Below are positions 1-8,458 of a DNA stretch of 64,000 nt, one piece after another. The stretch is from Paenibacillus_G filicis. Its GTDB lineage: Bacteria; Bacillota; Bacilli; Paenibacillales; NBRC-103111. The stretch covers positions 73,739 to 137,738 of the forward strand of contig NZ_JBBPCC010000024.1 in the NCBI RefSeq assembly GCF_038070315.1, in the 5' to 3' direction. Below the pieces are notes generated by a model that worked only from the letters and a program-made list of their open reading frames with translations, was not told the DNA's origin and did not search any database. A program made the translations under genes and the position numbers. How positions within the stretch are numbered: position 1 is the first letter of the stretch; every line of letters begins with the position of its first letter.

Positions 1-810
1 AAGGATCGCCGTAAACAGCAGCAGCTCCAGCGCCTGCTCATCTGGCTCAGGCGCGGTCTGAGACTCCCGGAGCTTATACTCCTTGCGGTGCCATTCCTTC
101 GCATGAATATCGTAATAAAGCGGAAGCAGACCGTTCTCTACCCAGCTCCTCAAGGCACTGATTATATGATGGCGGTGCTGGAGCACGCTCTCCCTGTTTC
201 GCTTGTTCATCTCGACGATCCGTTCATAAATCTGGATGAAATCCTTGGCCGTCAAGTCCGGGTACAGCTCCGGATTCACGAGATGCCTCGCCAAAAAGAA
301 CGTCTCCAGCTCATCGGTTGGTATAGCGCTTGGGGGCTCCATCAGCTTGCTCTGAATGTATGCCTCGATGTTTCCAAGAAGCTGCTGCTTCTTGAGCGGA
401 CTCACGACCCTTAGCAGCACCATCCGGCTGATCCCTTCGCTTGTCCAGAACGTGCCGTGAACCGTAAAGGCAAAGTCGAGCAGCGCCGTCTGCTGCCGCG
501 CTTCGATGAGGGGCCGAAGCCGCCGATCAATACGAGGCTGCAGCTCCTCCACGAGCTGGGCGTCCGTCAGACGGTTGGGCTGAGGCACACCCCTATATTC
601 AACCTCAGCTATGCTGAAATCAAAATCCGAGGAGAATACCTCGATGCTTCCTTGCTTGTATTCGATACGGACAAAATCATAAATGCCCGCCTGTAAGGTC
701 GTACGCCCGGCTATCACATCGGCATCTCTGATGCTGATTTGTTCGAACCATTGACTGATCGCTGACGCAATATCGTCCGATATGACATCCCAGTCCAACT
801 CCTGCTTCAT
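1..810 (-). CDS. Hypothetical protein, 3' end outside the window
   Basis: An uninterrupted reading frame of 270 codons runs from an ATG at 808-810 off the left edge, so the C-terminus is missing. The protein starts MKQELDWDVISDDIASAIS and is hydrophilic and acidic, with alternating helical stretches. No signal peptide, membrane segment or recognisable catalytic motif is visible. A cytoplasmic protein of unknown function is the most that can be said. The acyl-CoA dehydrogenase-like gene to the right, on the same strand, is separated from it by a terminator, so this gene is probably transcribed from its own promoter in the 811-965 gap. Everything beyond the open frame is inference. Confidence 0.75.
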   Translation of the reverse strand, partial: MKQELDWDVISDDIASAISQWFEQISIRDADVIAGRTTLQAGIYDFVRIEYKQGSIEVFSSDFDFSIAEVEYRGVPQPNRLTDAQLVEELQPRIDRRLRPLIEARQQTALLDFAFTVHGTFWTSEGISRMVLLRVVSPLKKQQLLGNIEAYIQSKLMEPPSAIPTDELETFFLARHLVNPELYPDLTAKDFIQIYERIVEMNKRNRESVLQHRHHIISALRSWVENGLLPLYYDIHAKEWHRKEYKLRESQTAPEPDEQALELLLFTAIL

Positions 811-965
811 CGCGAGCTGTCACCGCCTATGTGTCTAAGATGTAGGATTGCTCTACTTCCCGCCGAATCTATGAAAGCCTTAAGCAATAATAGTTTATAT
901 TATCGAAAAAATACGCATAGGACAACACTCGCAATCGCTAGAGTCCGGGAAAACATCACGCATGA

Positions 966-1010
966 CAAAAAGCCGCTGCCGTGTTGCCTCGCGGAACACG
1001 ACAGCGGCTT
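966..1010 (-). terminator. Rho-independent terminator of the acyl-CoA dehydrogenase-like gene
   Basis: AAGCCGCTG(C/T)CGTGTT pairs with AACACG(A)CAGCGGCTT across a short GC loop. Read on the minus strand, the stem is followed by TTTTTG. It sits about 35 bases downstream of the flavoprotein gene's stop. Confidence 0.85.
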
Positions 1011-1043
1011 ACCTGACTCGAATTCTCCCTGTTTATCCGGATG

Positions 1044-2210
1044 TCATTCGCCCAGCGCCCGCTGGGCCAGCTGCCGGATGGCCGCATCCTCCATCGGGGG
1101 ATTATGCAGCCCGAACCGGACATCCCGGTACATCCGCTGCAGGGGGTTCGAGGCGGCCAGACTATGGGCGCCCACGATGCGCATAGCCTTGTCCACGACA
1201 GACAAGGCCGTCTGGATAGCAACAACCTTGATCGCTGCCAGATCGGGCGCCGCCTGTGCATGATGCTGCAGATGCTCCTGCTCCCAGCGCCCAGCCAGGC
1301 CATACAGAGAATGCCGCGCGGACGACAGCTCCAGCTCGATCTGCCCGATCAGCTGCCGGACATGCGGAAGCGAAGCGATCGGCTTGTCCAGCGAGTTGGG
1401 CTGATACTTCTGGGCAAAGCGGAGCGCTTCCTCGCGGGCGCCTAGCGCTATTCCCAGATAGGTAGCGGGAATAAACAGCATATAAGGAATCGGCTCTGAG
1501 AGGGCCGATACATCCGATCTCTCGAACAGCTTGGCTTCGTCTGGAACGGCAACGGCTTCAAGCACCAGCTCATGACTGCCCGTCCCCCTCATCCCTACCA
1601 TGTCCCAAGTAGGTTCGACTGACAATCCCGGAGCCTCCCTCGGGATCAGGAATTCCGAAATATGCTGAGCCTCCGTGTCGAAGGCCGAGATAATGAAGTA
1701 ATCCAGTGCCGGGGCCAGTGATGCAAACGTCTTGCGTCCAGTAATTCGATAGCCTGAATCCGTCCTCTCCGCCCTGGTCTGCGGAATGCCTCCCCGTGAC
1801 GGGCTGCCGGTAGCCACCTCCGTCTCTATGCGGTTCACTAGCGCACCCCGCTCCAGCACGTCACGACACAGCGCGGCGAATACCCGGGGCTCCCGCACCC
1901 GGGTTTGGGTGAAATGCATCGTAAACATATGCCAGCCAATCGCCAGTGCTATGGAGGCATCTCCTTGGGCGATACGTTCTTGGTATAGCAGCAGGTCTGT
2001 CAGTGTGATCTCCGAACCTCCGAATTGCCGTGGGACTGTCAGTACTGGATAGCCGATCCGCTTCAGATCGGCCACCAGGCTGTAGTTGAAGCCGTTTGTC
2101 TCATCGGCCCTTCTCGTTTCCGCCGCATGCCTATCCACCACTTCGCCGATGCGGCGAAGCCAGTCCTTCTGCGTATCTGTCGTTGCAAACCAGTCTTGTA
2201 TGGAAAACAA
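1044..2210 (-). CDS. Acyl-CoA dehydrogenase family flavoprotein
   Basis: The 388-residue length and domain order match the acyl-CoA dehydrogenase fold: an all-helical N-terminal part (about 1-115), a central beta domain with the FAD-loop motif MVGMRGTGSHELVLEAVAVP (near residue 205-225), and a C-terminal four-helix bundle ending in QRMYRDVRFGLHNPP. The family oxidises acyl-CoA thioesters with FAD; close variants act as flavin-dependent monooxygenases of the SfnB/DszC type. The usual catalytic Glu cannot be assigned by eye, so the substrate is open. It resembles B. subtilis YdbM in size and organisation. It stands alone, with a terminator downstream and no fatty-acid genes around it. Confidence 0.85.
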   Translation of the reverse strand: MFSIQDWFATTDTQKDWLRRIGEVVDRHAAETRRADETNGFNYSLVADLKRIGYPVLTVPRQFGGSEITLTDLLLYQERIAQGDASIALAIGWHMFTMHFTQTRVREPRVFAALCRDVLERGALVNRIETEVATGSPSRGGIPQTRAERTDSGYRITGRKTFASLAPALDYFIISAFDTEAQHISEFLIPREAPGLSVEPTWDMVGMRGTGSHELVLEAVAVPDEAKLFERSDVSALSEPIPYMLFIPATYLGIALGAREEALRFAQKYQPNSLDKPIASLPHVRQLIGQIELELSSARHSLYGLAGRWEQEHLQHHAQAAPDLAAIKVVAIQTALSVVDKAMRIVGAHSLAASNPLQRMYRDVRFGLHNPPMEDAAIRQLAQRALGE

Positions 2211-2414
2211 GTATGCCTACCTCCCATTTATCATTTATTACTAGTTATTCGATGCATTTAATATGAATTAAATCATAGCACGAGTTCCTTATTTTGTATA
2301 TTTCTTCCACTCCGTTTTCATTCTAATTTATACTCATGGGATGAAACTTTCCATGCCTGCTCTTCGTCAAATCTTCAATAGCTTTGCATTCTCTCGAAGG
2401 AAAGGCGGTTACCT

Positions 2415-3830
2415 ATGCGGAATTCTTATGTATGGGCGTTGGCCTCAGGCCTCATGCTGCTGCCGAGCGTCGCTCAAGCTGCGTATCCAAGCCCACCGGC
2501 AATCTCCCTTCAGCGGGAGACTCCTGCGTATGAAAGTCCTTGTGTATGCGGGAAGCCAGTGCTGGGCATCTCTCCCCAGCTGATCTACATCACGGATTCT
2601 TTAGTGCCGCCAGAGAATGCCGCTACGAACTGGTACAAGGTGGCAACCTGGCAGGGTCAGAAATGGATTCAATTGCAGGAAAGCGACTGGACGGGCCAAC
2701 AGGAGCCGGATAACTCCCTTCTCGTCCTGCTTCGCTCTGCAGCTCTGTACGATGAACCTCGGCTTTCCGCCAAGAGAGAGGATGCCATCGTGGCTCAAAC
2801 CGTGCGTGTTCAAGCGAGAGTTGGCGAATATTTTCAGATTGATACCTGGCTCGGTCCCAAGTGGATTCGGCACAGCGACGCTATGCTGTTCGACGTTCAG
2901 GCTGTCGATGAGCCGCTTGTACTCCAGTCTGCAACAGCTGTCTTCGAGCTGCCGGATGCTGCCTCCAGACAGGTCACGGAGCTCTCCCCGCAAACGGTGC
3001 AAGCCTTTGAGCGGTCCGGAGCATGGGTACATATCCAAACCTGGCTGGGTCCCATGTGGGTGAATCCGGCCATCGCCCAGCCTGCTGCCGCTGTTCCGGC
3101 AGAAGCAACCATCGAGCTGACCAGGCCGGTGAAGCTGTTCCGGTACCCTACCTTCGAATCCAGATCACTAGGCACCCTCGCTCCTCAATCCGTCCAGGTC
3201 TTCGAACGTTCGGGCGGCTGGGTTCGGATTCACAGTGAGTGGATGGGAGATGTATGGCTGTACCCCATGCAGCCGGCAGGCTCTTATCAGGAGCCCGACC
3301 CGGTAATACCGGTTATAGTCACCGGTGGATGGAACTCGACTATCCGTGAAATCGGTGGGATCGGAGGCAGAGAAGCCCCGCTTTCCGTAGAGCTTGGCTT
3401 CCAGGGCTTCTCTTATGATCCAGAAGCACAGAAAATGCTCTTGAAAGCCGGAGACACCCTTAGTCTGGACGCTCATCTCTTTAATGTTACGCAGAATAAG
3501 CTGGAGCTGACCACTCCCGTCAGTCTGCGGATTGAGATCGGACGCGTGACCGGGACGGATATCAAGCCTGTCTGGCAGGCGGCACTGCCGGTATTTACAG
3601 AAAAGCTCCTTCCGGCCTATACCTTAATCAGCACGGATGAGAAGATCAGCTGGCAGCAGACGGATAGCCAAGGACTCACTCTGCCGGAGGGAGACTATGA
3701 GCTCCGGCTCTTGCCGCTCGCTCCCGTCACTTATTTCGCTGAAGGCCTGGAAGGTACGAAGGAGAACCCAAAAGAAGCGGAACTCCGCAATCATTACACG
3801 CGAATGCCATTCCGAATCTCGGCCCCCTAA
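2415..3830 (+). CDS. Secreted protein with four SH3-like repeats and a BsuPI-like C-terminal domain
   Basis: A clear signal peptide is present (MRNSYVWALASGLMLLPSVAQA, cut after AQA). The mature region contains four imperfect units of about 65-70 residues, each ending in a W-[LQM]-G-x-[KMV]-W-[IVL] motif (WQGQKWI, WLGPKWI, WLGPMWV, WMGDVWL). This is the pattern of bacterial SH3-like wall-binding repeats. The last ~170 residues (from about 300) form a beta-rich domain resembling the intracellular proteinase inhibitor BsuPI fold: a hydrophobic beta-strand pattern plus DYELRLLPLAP near the end. The start is supported by the AGGAAAGG ribosome site at 2397-2404. A cell-surface structural or inhibitor role is inferred; no enzyme motif is visible. 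It appears monocistronic. Confidence 0.8.
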   Translation: MRNSYVWALASGLMLLPSVAQAAYPSPPAISLQRETPAYESPCVCGKPVLGISPQLIYITDSLVPPENAATNWYKVATWQGQKWIQLQESDWTGQQEPDNSLLVLLRSAALYDEPRLSAKREDAIVAQTVRVQARVGEYFQIDTWLGPKWIRHSDAMLFDVQAVDEPLVLQSATAVFELPDAASRQVTELSPQTVQAFERSGAWVHIQTWLGPMWVNPAIAQPAAAVPAEATIELTRPVKLFRYPTFESRSLGTLAPQSVQVFERSGGWVRIHSEWMGDVWLYPMQPAGSYQEPDPVIPVIVTGGWNSTIREIGGIGGREAPLSVELGFQGFSYDPEAQKMLLKAGDTLSLDAHLFNVTQNKLELTTPVSLRIEIGRVTGTDIKPVWQAALPVFTEKLLPAYTLISTDEKISWQQTDSQGLTLPEGDYELRLLPLAPVTYFAEGLEGTKENPKEAELRNHYTRMPFRISAP

Positions 3831-3860
3831 GCACGAACAACTTTTCAAGCTCCGGGTTCC

Positions 3861-3930
3861 TTGGACTAAAGTCTAGGTAAGTCCCGGACCTTGGTCCATA
3901 CTAAAACACAACTATAGGGCGTGTTACAAT
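3861..3930 (+). promoter_or_regulatory. Candidate activator site plus promoter of the methyltransferase-dedA operon
   Basis: Two adjacent imperfect dyads, TTGGACTAAAGTCTAGG (3861-3877) and GTCCCGGACCTTGGTCC (3881-3897), lie directly upstream of a weak -35 and an extended -10 (TGTTACAAT, hexamer TACAAT 3925-3930). GACT-AA-AGTC dyads of this kind resemble sites for NarL-family response regulators. That a DesR- or LiaR-like regulator acts here is inference. Confidence 0.4.
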
Positions 3931-4033
3931 CACCGGATCTCTTTTATCATTAAGTGTAATCATGATTAGGAAGAAGATGGATAGATGTTGTCATTGATGG
4001 ACATGATAAGGGGAATCCGGGAGGTTGCTTTCG

Positions 4034-4609
4034 ATGTATACATTTGTTCAAGATAAATTGCTTTTTCTGCAAAAATTTATACAGTCCCCGAAGCAGATCG
4101 GCAGCGTTATTCCCAGTTCCAGACATCTGGCCCTGCGCATGCTCGATGCGGTGGATTTCAAGCAAGACTTGCATATAGCCGAGCTTGGCTCCGGCACCGG
4201 GGCTATTACCCAGCATTTGAACCGCATCACGACGCCGGGCTCCCAGGTCTTTCTATTCGAGAAGGACCCCCAATTGCGTGCCGACCTGGCCAAGCATTAT
4301 CCGGGCTATCATCCTTGTGCGGAAGCAACAGGGCTCAGATCCGCTATTCAGGAGCGCGGAGTCGATCAGCTCGACTGTATTATCAGCGGGCTGCCCTACT
4401 TTAACTTTCCGCAGCATCTGCGGGACGCCCTGATGGAGCAAATCTCGGTATCCCTGAAGCCAAACGGCCAGTTTATCGCCTTTCAATACTCGCTTCAGAT
4501 GAAGGAGCAGTTTTCGCGGTATTTGGAGGTCGAAGCGATTCAGTGGACCTGGATGAATGTCCCTCCGGCCTTCGTCTATATTTGCCGCAAACGGGGCAGC
4601 CAACAATGA
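4034..4609 (+). CDS. Class I SAM-dependent methyltransferase (PmtA/KsgA-like)
   Basis: The glycine-rich SAM-binding motif IAELGSGTGAITQHLN (about residues 50-65) is followed by an acidic strand end (VFLFEKDPQ) and the strand DCIISGLPYFNF. This arrangement is typical of Rossmann methyltransferases related to KsgA and to phosphatidylethanolamine N-methyltransferase PmtA. The N-terminal phrase FIQSPKQIGSVIPSSRHLA is characteristic of the PmtA-like lipid subgroup. I chose the ATG at 4034 because GGGAGG lies nine bases upstream; a TTG at 4025 would overlap that site. The stop overlaps the dedA start (ATGA), so the two are translationally coupled. Coupling to a membrane DedA protein supports, but does not prove, a phospholipid substrate. 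Confidence 0.8.
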   Translation: MYTFVQDKLLFLQKFIQSPKQIGSVIPSSRHLALRMLDAVDFKQDLHIAELGSGTGAITQHLNRITTPGSQVFLFEKDPQLRADLAKHYPGYHPCAEATGLRSAIQERGVDQLDCIISGLPYFNFPQHLRDALMEQISVSLKPNGQFIAFQYSLQMKEQFSRYLEVEAIQWTWMNVPPAFVYICRKRGSQQ

Positions 4610-5211
4610 ACTACAGCGCCTTAAACGACTGGATCCAGCATCTGGGCTATGCGGCATTGTTCTTTGCCCTATGGCTGGGCATCGTCGGCATGCCGATCCC
4701 CGATGAGGTCATCGTCATGACCGGCGGTGCGGTTACTGCCACAGGCATGCTCCAAACTCTACCTGCCTTTCTGCTAACCTACCTGGGGGTTGTCACCGGC
4801 TTATCTATAGGCTACGTGCTAGGCACCTGGGTAGGAGCTCCTATTCTTCAGAAGCTCCAGCGTAAGAAAAATATGGGCAAGTACTTGGAAGCATCGCAGA
4901 ACTTAATCCGCAAATACGGCAGCGCCGCCTTATGCTTCAGCTATTTTCTTCCCGTCATCCGGCATGTGGTGCCCTATCTTGTGGGGATCAATAAAATGAA
5001 CTTCTGGCGGTACGCCGCCTATTCGTACACGACAGGCTTCGTGTGGACCTTGGTATTCTTCATGCTCGGACGCTTTGTTGGCAAGGATGTTCCAAGGATC
5101 GGCACCTTGATCTATCAATATGGCTTCTATGTCATGCTGGCCCTCGTCGCAGCTGCAGCCTGCTACGTGATCATCAGGCTCGCCCGCGGCTATGCGAGAG
5201 GAAGGCAGTAA
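4606..5211 (+). CDS. DedA family membrane protein
   Basis: A 201-residue integral membrane protein with the DedA signature: an early GMPIPDEVIVMTGGAV segment followed by the conserved FSYFLPVIRHVVPYLVGINKM block (near residues 110-130), with the two re-entrant hairpins and terminal helices expected. DedA proteins are flippase-like transporters, several of them scrambling or flipping undecaprenyl phosphate or phosphatidylethanolamine. The start ATG overlaps the stop of the methyltransferase, so translation is coupled. The hairpin at 5235-5283 may end transcription. The lipid substrate is not evident from sequence. Confidence 0.9.
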   Translation: MNYSALNDWIQHLGYAALFFALWLGIVGMPIPDEVIVMTGGAVTATGMLQTLPAFLLTYLGVVTGLSIGYVLGTWVGAPILQKLQRKKNMGKYLEASQNLIRKYGSAALCFSYFLPVIRHVVPYLVGINKMNFWRYAAYSYTTGFVWTLVFFMLGRFVGKDVPRIGTLIYQYGFYVMLALVAAAACYVIIRLARGYARGRQ

Positions 5212-5234
5212 ACACCCTTACAGCCTGAGTCAAA

Positions 5235-5283
5235 AAATCGGACCAAGCTTGTGCCCGAGCGGCATGCAAGCTTGGTCCGATTT
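5235..5283 (-). terminator. Hairpin terminator ending GH38 module 1, possibly also dedA
   Basis: AAATCGGACCAAGCTTG pairs perfectly with CAAGCTTGGTCCGATTT around a 15-base loop. On the minus strand it is followed by six T, so it is a strong terminator for the leftward module. On the plus strand only a short TTT follows, so termination of dedA is weaker. Confidence 0.85.
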
Positions 5284-5296
5284 CATAGAAACGATC

Positions 5297-5437
5297 TTAT
5301 TTTCCGTAAACCTCGATTCCCCATATATTATTCCACTTATTGACGTTGCTGCCGTTTTCGTTGTATTTCACGCAGCGGCCATACACTTTTCGCCGATACA
5401 CCTCGATTGAAACGGAATAGATCCGACTCGTTCTCAC
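5297..5437 (-). pseudogene. Orphan C-terminal end of a discoidin (F5/8 type C) domain
   Basis: Between the GH38 stop and the terminator an open minus frame (stop at 5297-5299) encodes 46 codons without a start. Its end reads CVKYNENGSNVNKWNNIW then GIEVYGK. This matches the last strand of F5/8 type C carbohydrate-binding domains: aromatic/V-K, G-x-x-x-x-x-W-N-x-x-x-x-[IV]-E-V-Y-G. The rest of the domain and any enzyme part are absent. The GH38 stop overlaps its upstream edge. It looks like the leftover 3' end of a larger secreted-enzyme gene removed by deletion, keeping its original terminator. Confidence 0.6.
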
Positions 5438-8175
5438 TCATCTGCAGCTGCGCAAAGCGTCACTATCTCGGCCGGGCCTACAGACAGGGCAGCGTTCCCG
5501 GCAGCAGCGATCTGCTCCCCCCTCTCCTCGAGTATTCCGCTGCGGTACACATCGCCGAAGCGATTCCCCACAGTCAGGCTCAGCTCCTTCGGGCGATCGG
5601 TCATATTGAACCACCGGAACACGATATCTTCCCCGGGCTCGCTGATTTTGACCGCGGTGAGAGCCAGTCCTTCGCCCGACCACTCGGCAAATGCATGCTC
5701 CGCCGCCAGTGCGCCCGCTTGGAGCGGTGCCTGTACAACCGTTATCGGCAGCTGGTTCTGGTATGCCAAGGCAAAGGATTGCTCTCTGGCGCTGCCTGCG
5801 CCATGCGGGATGACGGTGTACCGGAACGTATGCGTGCCCGGACATTGGGCTTCGGGCGTGGGGAACACTCCCCAGTCACCGAGCTCACCTACCGCGCGGA
5901 GCAGCGTCACAGCGATCGTTCCGCGATCGTCCCGCAGCACCTCGTACTCGTTCAGCCCCAGGTTACCGATTGTCAGCCCTCCATGGTCCCCGCTGACGTT
6001 GACGAATGCTTGCTGATGCTGGCAGTGGCTCGGGTTAGTCCACTCCGCCGCAGGCACCGTGTCCCGCACGGCGACCTCGAAGACGGAGTCGACCCGGTGA
6101 ACCGGCGACACAATGCCTGATGGAAACAGCACCCGCAGCCGGTGATCCTTGGCCGCATTGTCGAACGTTGTCTCCACCTGAAGCTGCGGGTCCCCGTCAG
6201 TCAGCAAAAGCCGCGTCGTGAGACGAATTGGAACAAACTTGGAGCTTCTGGCAGCCTCACGCTCCAGGAACGGAACAAAAGCCAGTCTCTCCTGCTCCAA
6301 ACGATCATCTGCCCCTTCGGGCAATGACCATTCGTGGACGATCTCGATCGTTTGCCGGAACGGCTCGTTCTCCAGCCTGACGATTCGGGCCTCGAGTCCC
6401 TCGGTTGTCAGAGGCTCATCACCGTCGGGAGCTCTAAAGATATACTCGTTCCCGATATCTCCGCTATCCTCGTAGATCCCGAGGCCTGAGAACACCTGCC
6501 CGCTGCGCTTGTCTCTTACGGTGTAGGAGCCGTTGTCCAGCACGGTCACGCTCAGAAATTCATTCTCCAGCAGGCGCTCGCCGGCATGACCGTCTGTCAG
6601 ACCCGCGAGCGTCCTCACATTACGTACTCCCGCCGCTGATTCCGGGACGAACGCATACGTACGGTAGCCGAGTGCAGGCACCTGCTCAGCTAACAAGGTC
6701 ACGCGTACGACACGCGCCATGTAAGGCTGACGGAACCGGTCGTCCGGCAGGTCGTAGCCGAAGCGGACGCCTGCGTATTCGATCGTCGCTCGCGCTACCC
6801 GGCCTGCTGCATCGTATATATGACCCGTAAGCGGCCCTCTTGCCTCCAACTCGCGGACCGCTTCGGAGGCCGGGCGACCCTTCAATGATACCCGGTCAAT
6901 CTCTAGGTCGACCGTGAGAACTTCGGTTTTGGCCCAACCGGTTGTATTGATCGCGAGGAAAGGCACGGCACCCGGAATTGCGGCGAAGGCTCCCGCCGTA
7001 TCCACATGCCTGGCGATTGCTGCCTTGCTGCGGTCGATGATCTCCTCGGCAACGGCATCGCTCTTGGCGAAGCGGGTCATCATCTCGCGGTGCACCTCGT
7101 CCACACTGCAGCCGCAGATGCTGTCGTGGGGATGGTTCTGCATCAGCGTCTTCCACGCATAGCGCAGCAGATGATGCGGATACGCCTCGCCCAGCGTCGA
7201 GGCGAAAGCGGCCAGCGGCTCCGCTCCCCGCTCCAGCAGCAACTGCGAGCGCTGGTTGGCCTGCTTGATATACACACGCGCTGAGGCCGTGTTCACCAGC
7301 GTCCACCAGCCGTTCGTCCGCTGACTGCGCAGCTCGCCCTTCACCGTCGACAGCCGGTCCGGCAGCGACTCCTGCAGACTGCGGAGATAGTCGTCGAAGC
7401 TGGAGTGGATGAATTCGACATCCGGGAAGAGGCGGCGTGCCGTCTCCAGCGAAGCCGTCAGATCCGTCTGCACCGGCTGATGGTCGCAGCCATTCATGAA
7501 AAGCAGATGGGGCGTGGACGCATAGGTCTTCGCTTTGGCCAGGCGTTCAGTCCAGTAGTCTTGCGCTTCCACCTCGTCGACTGGGATTTCCATCCCGTTG
7601 TTGTACCAGTTGGCGAACAGGACACCCAGCACCTTGGAGCCGTCCGGGGACTCCCAGTTCAGCTCCGAGAACGAGGACTCGTAGTTGCCCTTCACTTCGT
7701 TATTGAAGCCGACCGGCTTCACGCCGCGTCCGAATACGGCCACGTTGATGCCTGCCTGCCGCAGCAGCTGCGGTGCCTGCCCCATGTTGCCGAACGAGTC
7801 GGGGAAATAGCCCAGCTTGGACACCGGCCCATACTCGGCCGCATCCCGATGCCCGATCTGCAGATTGCGGACATTGGCTTCCCCGCTGGTCAGAAACTCA
7901 TCCTGCAGCACGTACCAAGGTCCGATGATCAGCCTTCCTTCCTGGATGTACTTCCTGAGCAGCTCCTTGTTCTCGGGGCGGACCTGCAGGTAGTCCTCCA
8001 GCACGATCGTCTGGCCGTCCAGGTGAAAGCTGTGGAACTGCGGATCGCGCTCCAGCGTTTCCAGCAGCGTGTCCATCAGTCTCACGAGCTGGACGTGATG
8101 CTTCTCATAAGGGAGATACCACTCCCGGTCCCAGTGGGAATGAGCGATAATATGGGCATAGGTTTTTGAAGTCAT
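5434..8175 (-). CDS. GH38 alpha-mannosidase (first copy)
   Basis: The 913-residue protein has the full GH38 layout. The N-terminal catalytic barrel begins with AHSHWDREWYLPYEKH (zinc ligands H14 and D16), and YFPDSFGNMGQ carries the predicted nucleophile D126. MNGCDHQP supplies a later metal-binding His. NPHDSICGCSVDEVHREM marks the mid-domain, followed by beta-sandwich domains. There is no signal peptide, so it acts on imported oligomannosides or mannosyl-glycosides in the cytoplasm, like MngB-type enzymes. The ribosome site AAAGGA precedes the ATG at 8173-8175. It is the last intact gene of module 1. The upstream spacer holds the 11-bp tandem repeat. The exact linkage specificity is not readable. 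Confidence 0.93.
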   Translation of the reverse strand: MTSKTYAHIIAHSHWDREWYLPYEKHHVQLVRLMDTLLETLERDPQFHSFHLDGQTIVLEDYLQVRPENKELLRKYIQEGRLIIGPWYVLQDEFLTSGEANVRNLQIGHRDAAEYGPVSKLGYFPDSFGNMGQAPQLLRQAGINVAVFGRGVKPVGFNNEVKGNYESSFSELNWESPDGSKVLGVLFANWYNNGMEIPVDEVEAQDYWTERLAKAKTYASTPHLLFMNGCDHQPVQTDLTASLETARRLFPDVEFIHSSFDDYLRSLQESLPDRLSTVKGELRSQRTNGWWTLVNTASARVYIKQANQRSQLLLERGAEPLAAFASTLGEAYPHHLLRYAWKTLMQNHPHDSICGCSVDEVHREMMTRFAKSDAVAEEIIDRSKAAIARHVDTAGAFAAIPGAVPFLAINTTGWAKTEVLTVDLEIDRVSLKGRPASEAVRELEARGPLTGHIYDAAGRVARATIEYAGVRFGYDLPDDRFRQPYMARVVRVTLLAEQVPALGYRTYAFVPESAAGVRNVRTLAGLTDGHAGERLLENEFLSVTVLDNGSYTVRDKRSGQVFSGLGIYEDSGDIGNEYIFRAPDGDEPLTTEGLEARIVRLENEPFRQTIEIVHEWSLPEGADDRLEQERLAFVPFLEREAARSSKFVPIRLTTRLLLTDGDPQLQVETTFDNAAKDHRLRVLFPSGIVSPVHRVDSVFEVAVRDTVPAAEWTNPSHCQHQQAFVNVSGDHGGLTIGNLGLNEYEVLRDDRGTIAVTLLRAVGELGDWGVFPTPEAQCPGTHTFRYTVIPHGAGSAREQSFALAYQNQLPITVVQAPLQAGALAAEHAFAEWSGEGLALTAVKISEPGEDIVFRWFNMTDRPKELSLTVGNRFGDVYRSGILEERGEQIAAAGNAALSVGPAEIVTLCAAADE

Positions 8176-8199
8176 GTATAGGAGTCCTTTCCTTTTGGG

Positions 8200-8309
8200 C
8201 TTGGTCTTCGCTTGGTCTTCGCTTGGTCTTCGCTTGGTCTTCGCTTGGTCTTCGCTTGGTCTTCGCTTGGTCTTCGCTTGGTCTTCGCTTGGTCTTCGCT
8301 TGGTCTTAG
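8200..8309. repeat. Tandem repeat of 11 bp, ten copies
   Basis: The unit CTTGGTCTTCG occurs nine times perfectly, with a tenth copy ending CTTGGTCTTAG. It lies in the 283-bp spacer between the two GH38 genes, starting 25 bases upstream of the downstream gene's ATG. On the coding strand it is purine-rich (CGAAGACCAAG). The rest of the spacer is also strongly purine/pyrimidine biased. Confidence 0.97.
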
Positions 8310-8458
8310 CCGGTTCTTGGGTTTGTTTCAGGTCCCTGGTTCTTCGTTCTTTACGCTGCCTTTTTCGTTTTCATCTTCCATTTGACTTGCATTCCACTAG
8401 TCTTCCAACTTCTTAGCCTTTCTTCCCCCGCATGCTCCACCCAGACTCCATCTATCGG

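Noticed and set aside
7405..8169. Long plus-strand frame opposite the first GH38 gene, and similar ones opposite the second GH38, GH105-like and BNR_4 genes
   Set aside because: These are antisense shadows caused by GC-rich third codon positions; the minus-strand products have full catalytic motifs.
8200..8309. Tandem array considered as a CRISPR
   Set aside because: Units of 11 bp directly abut with no spacers between them.
8174..8416. Plus-strand ORF of 80 codons made of repeated GLRLVFAWSSL
   Set aside because: It is only the translation of the 11-bp repeat, with no ribosome site and a biased composition.
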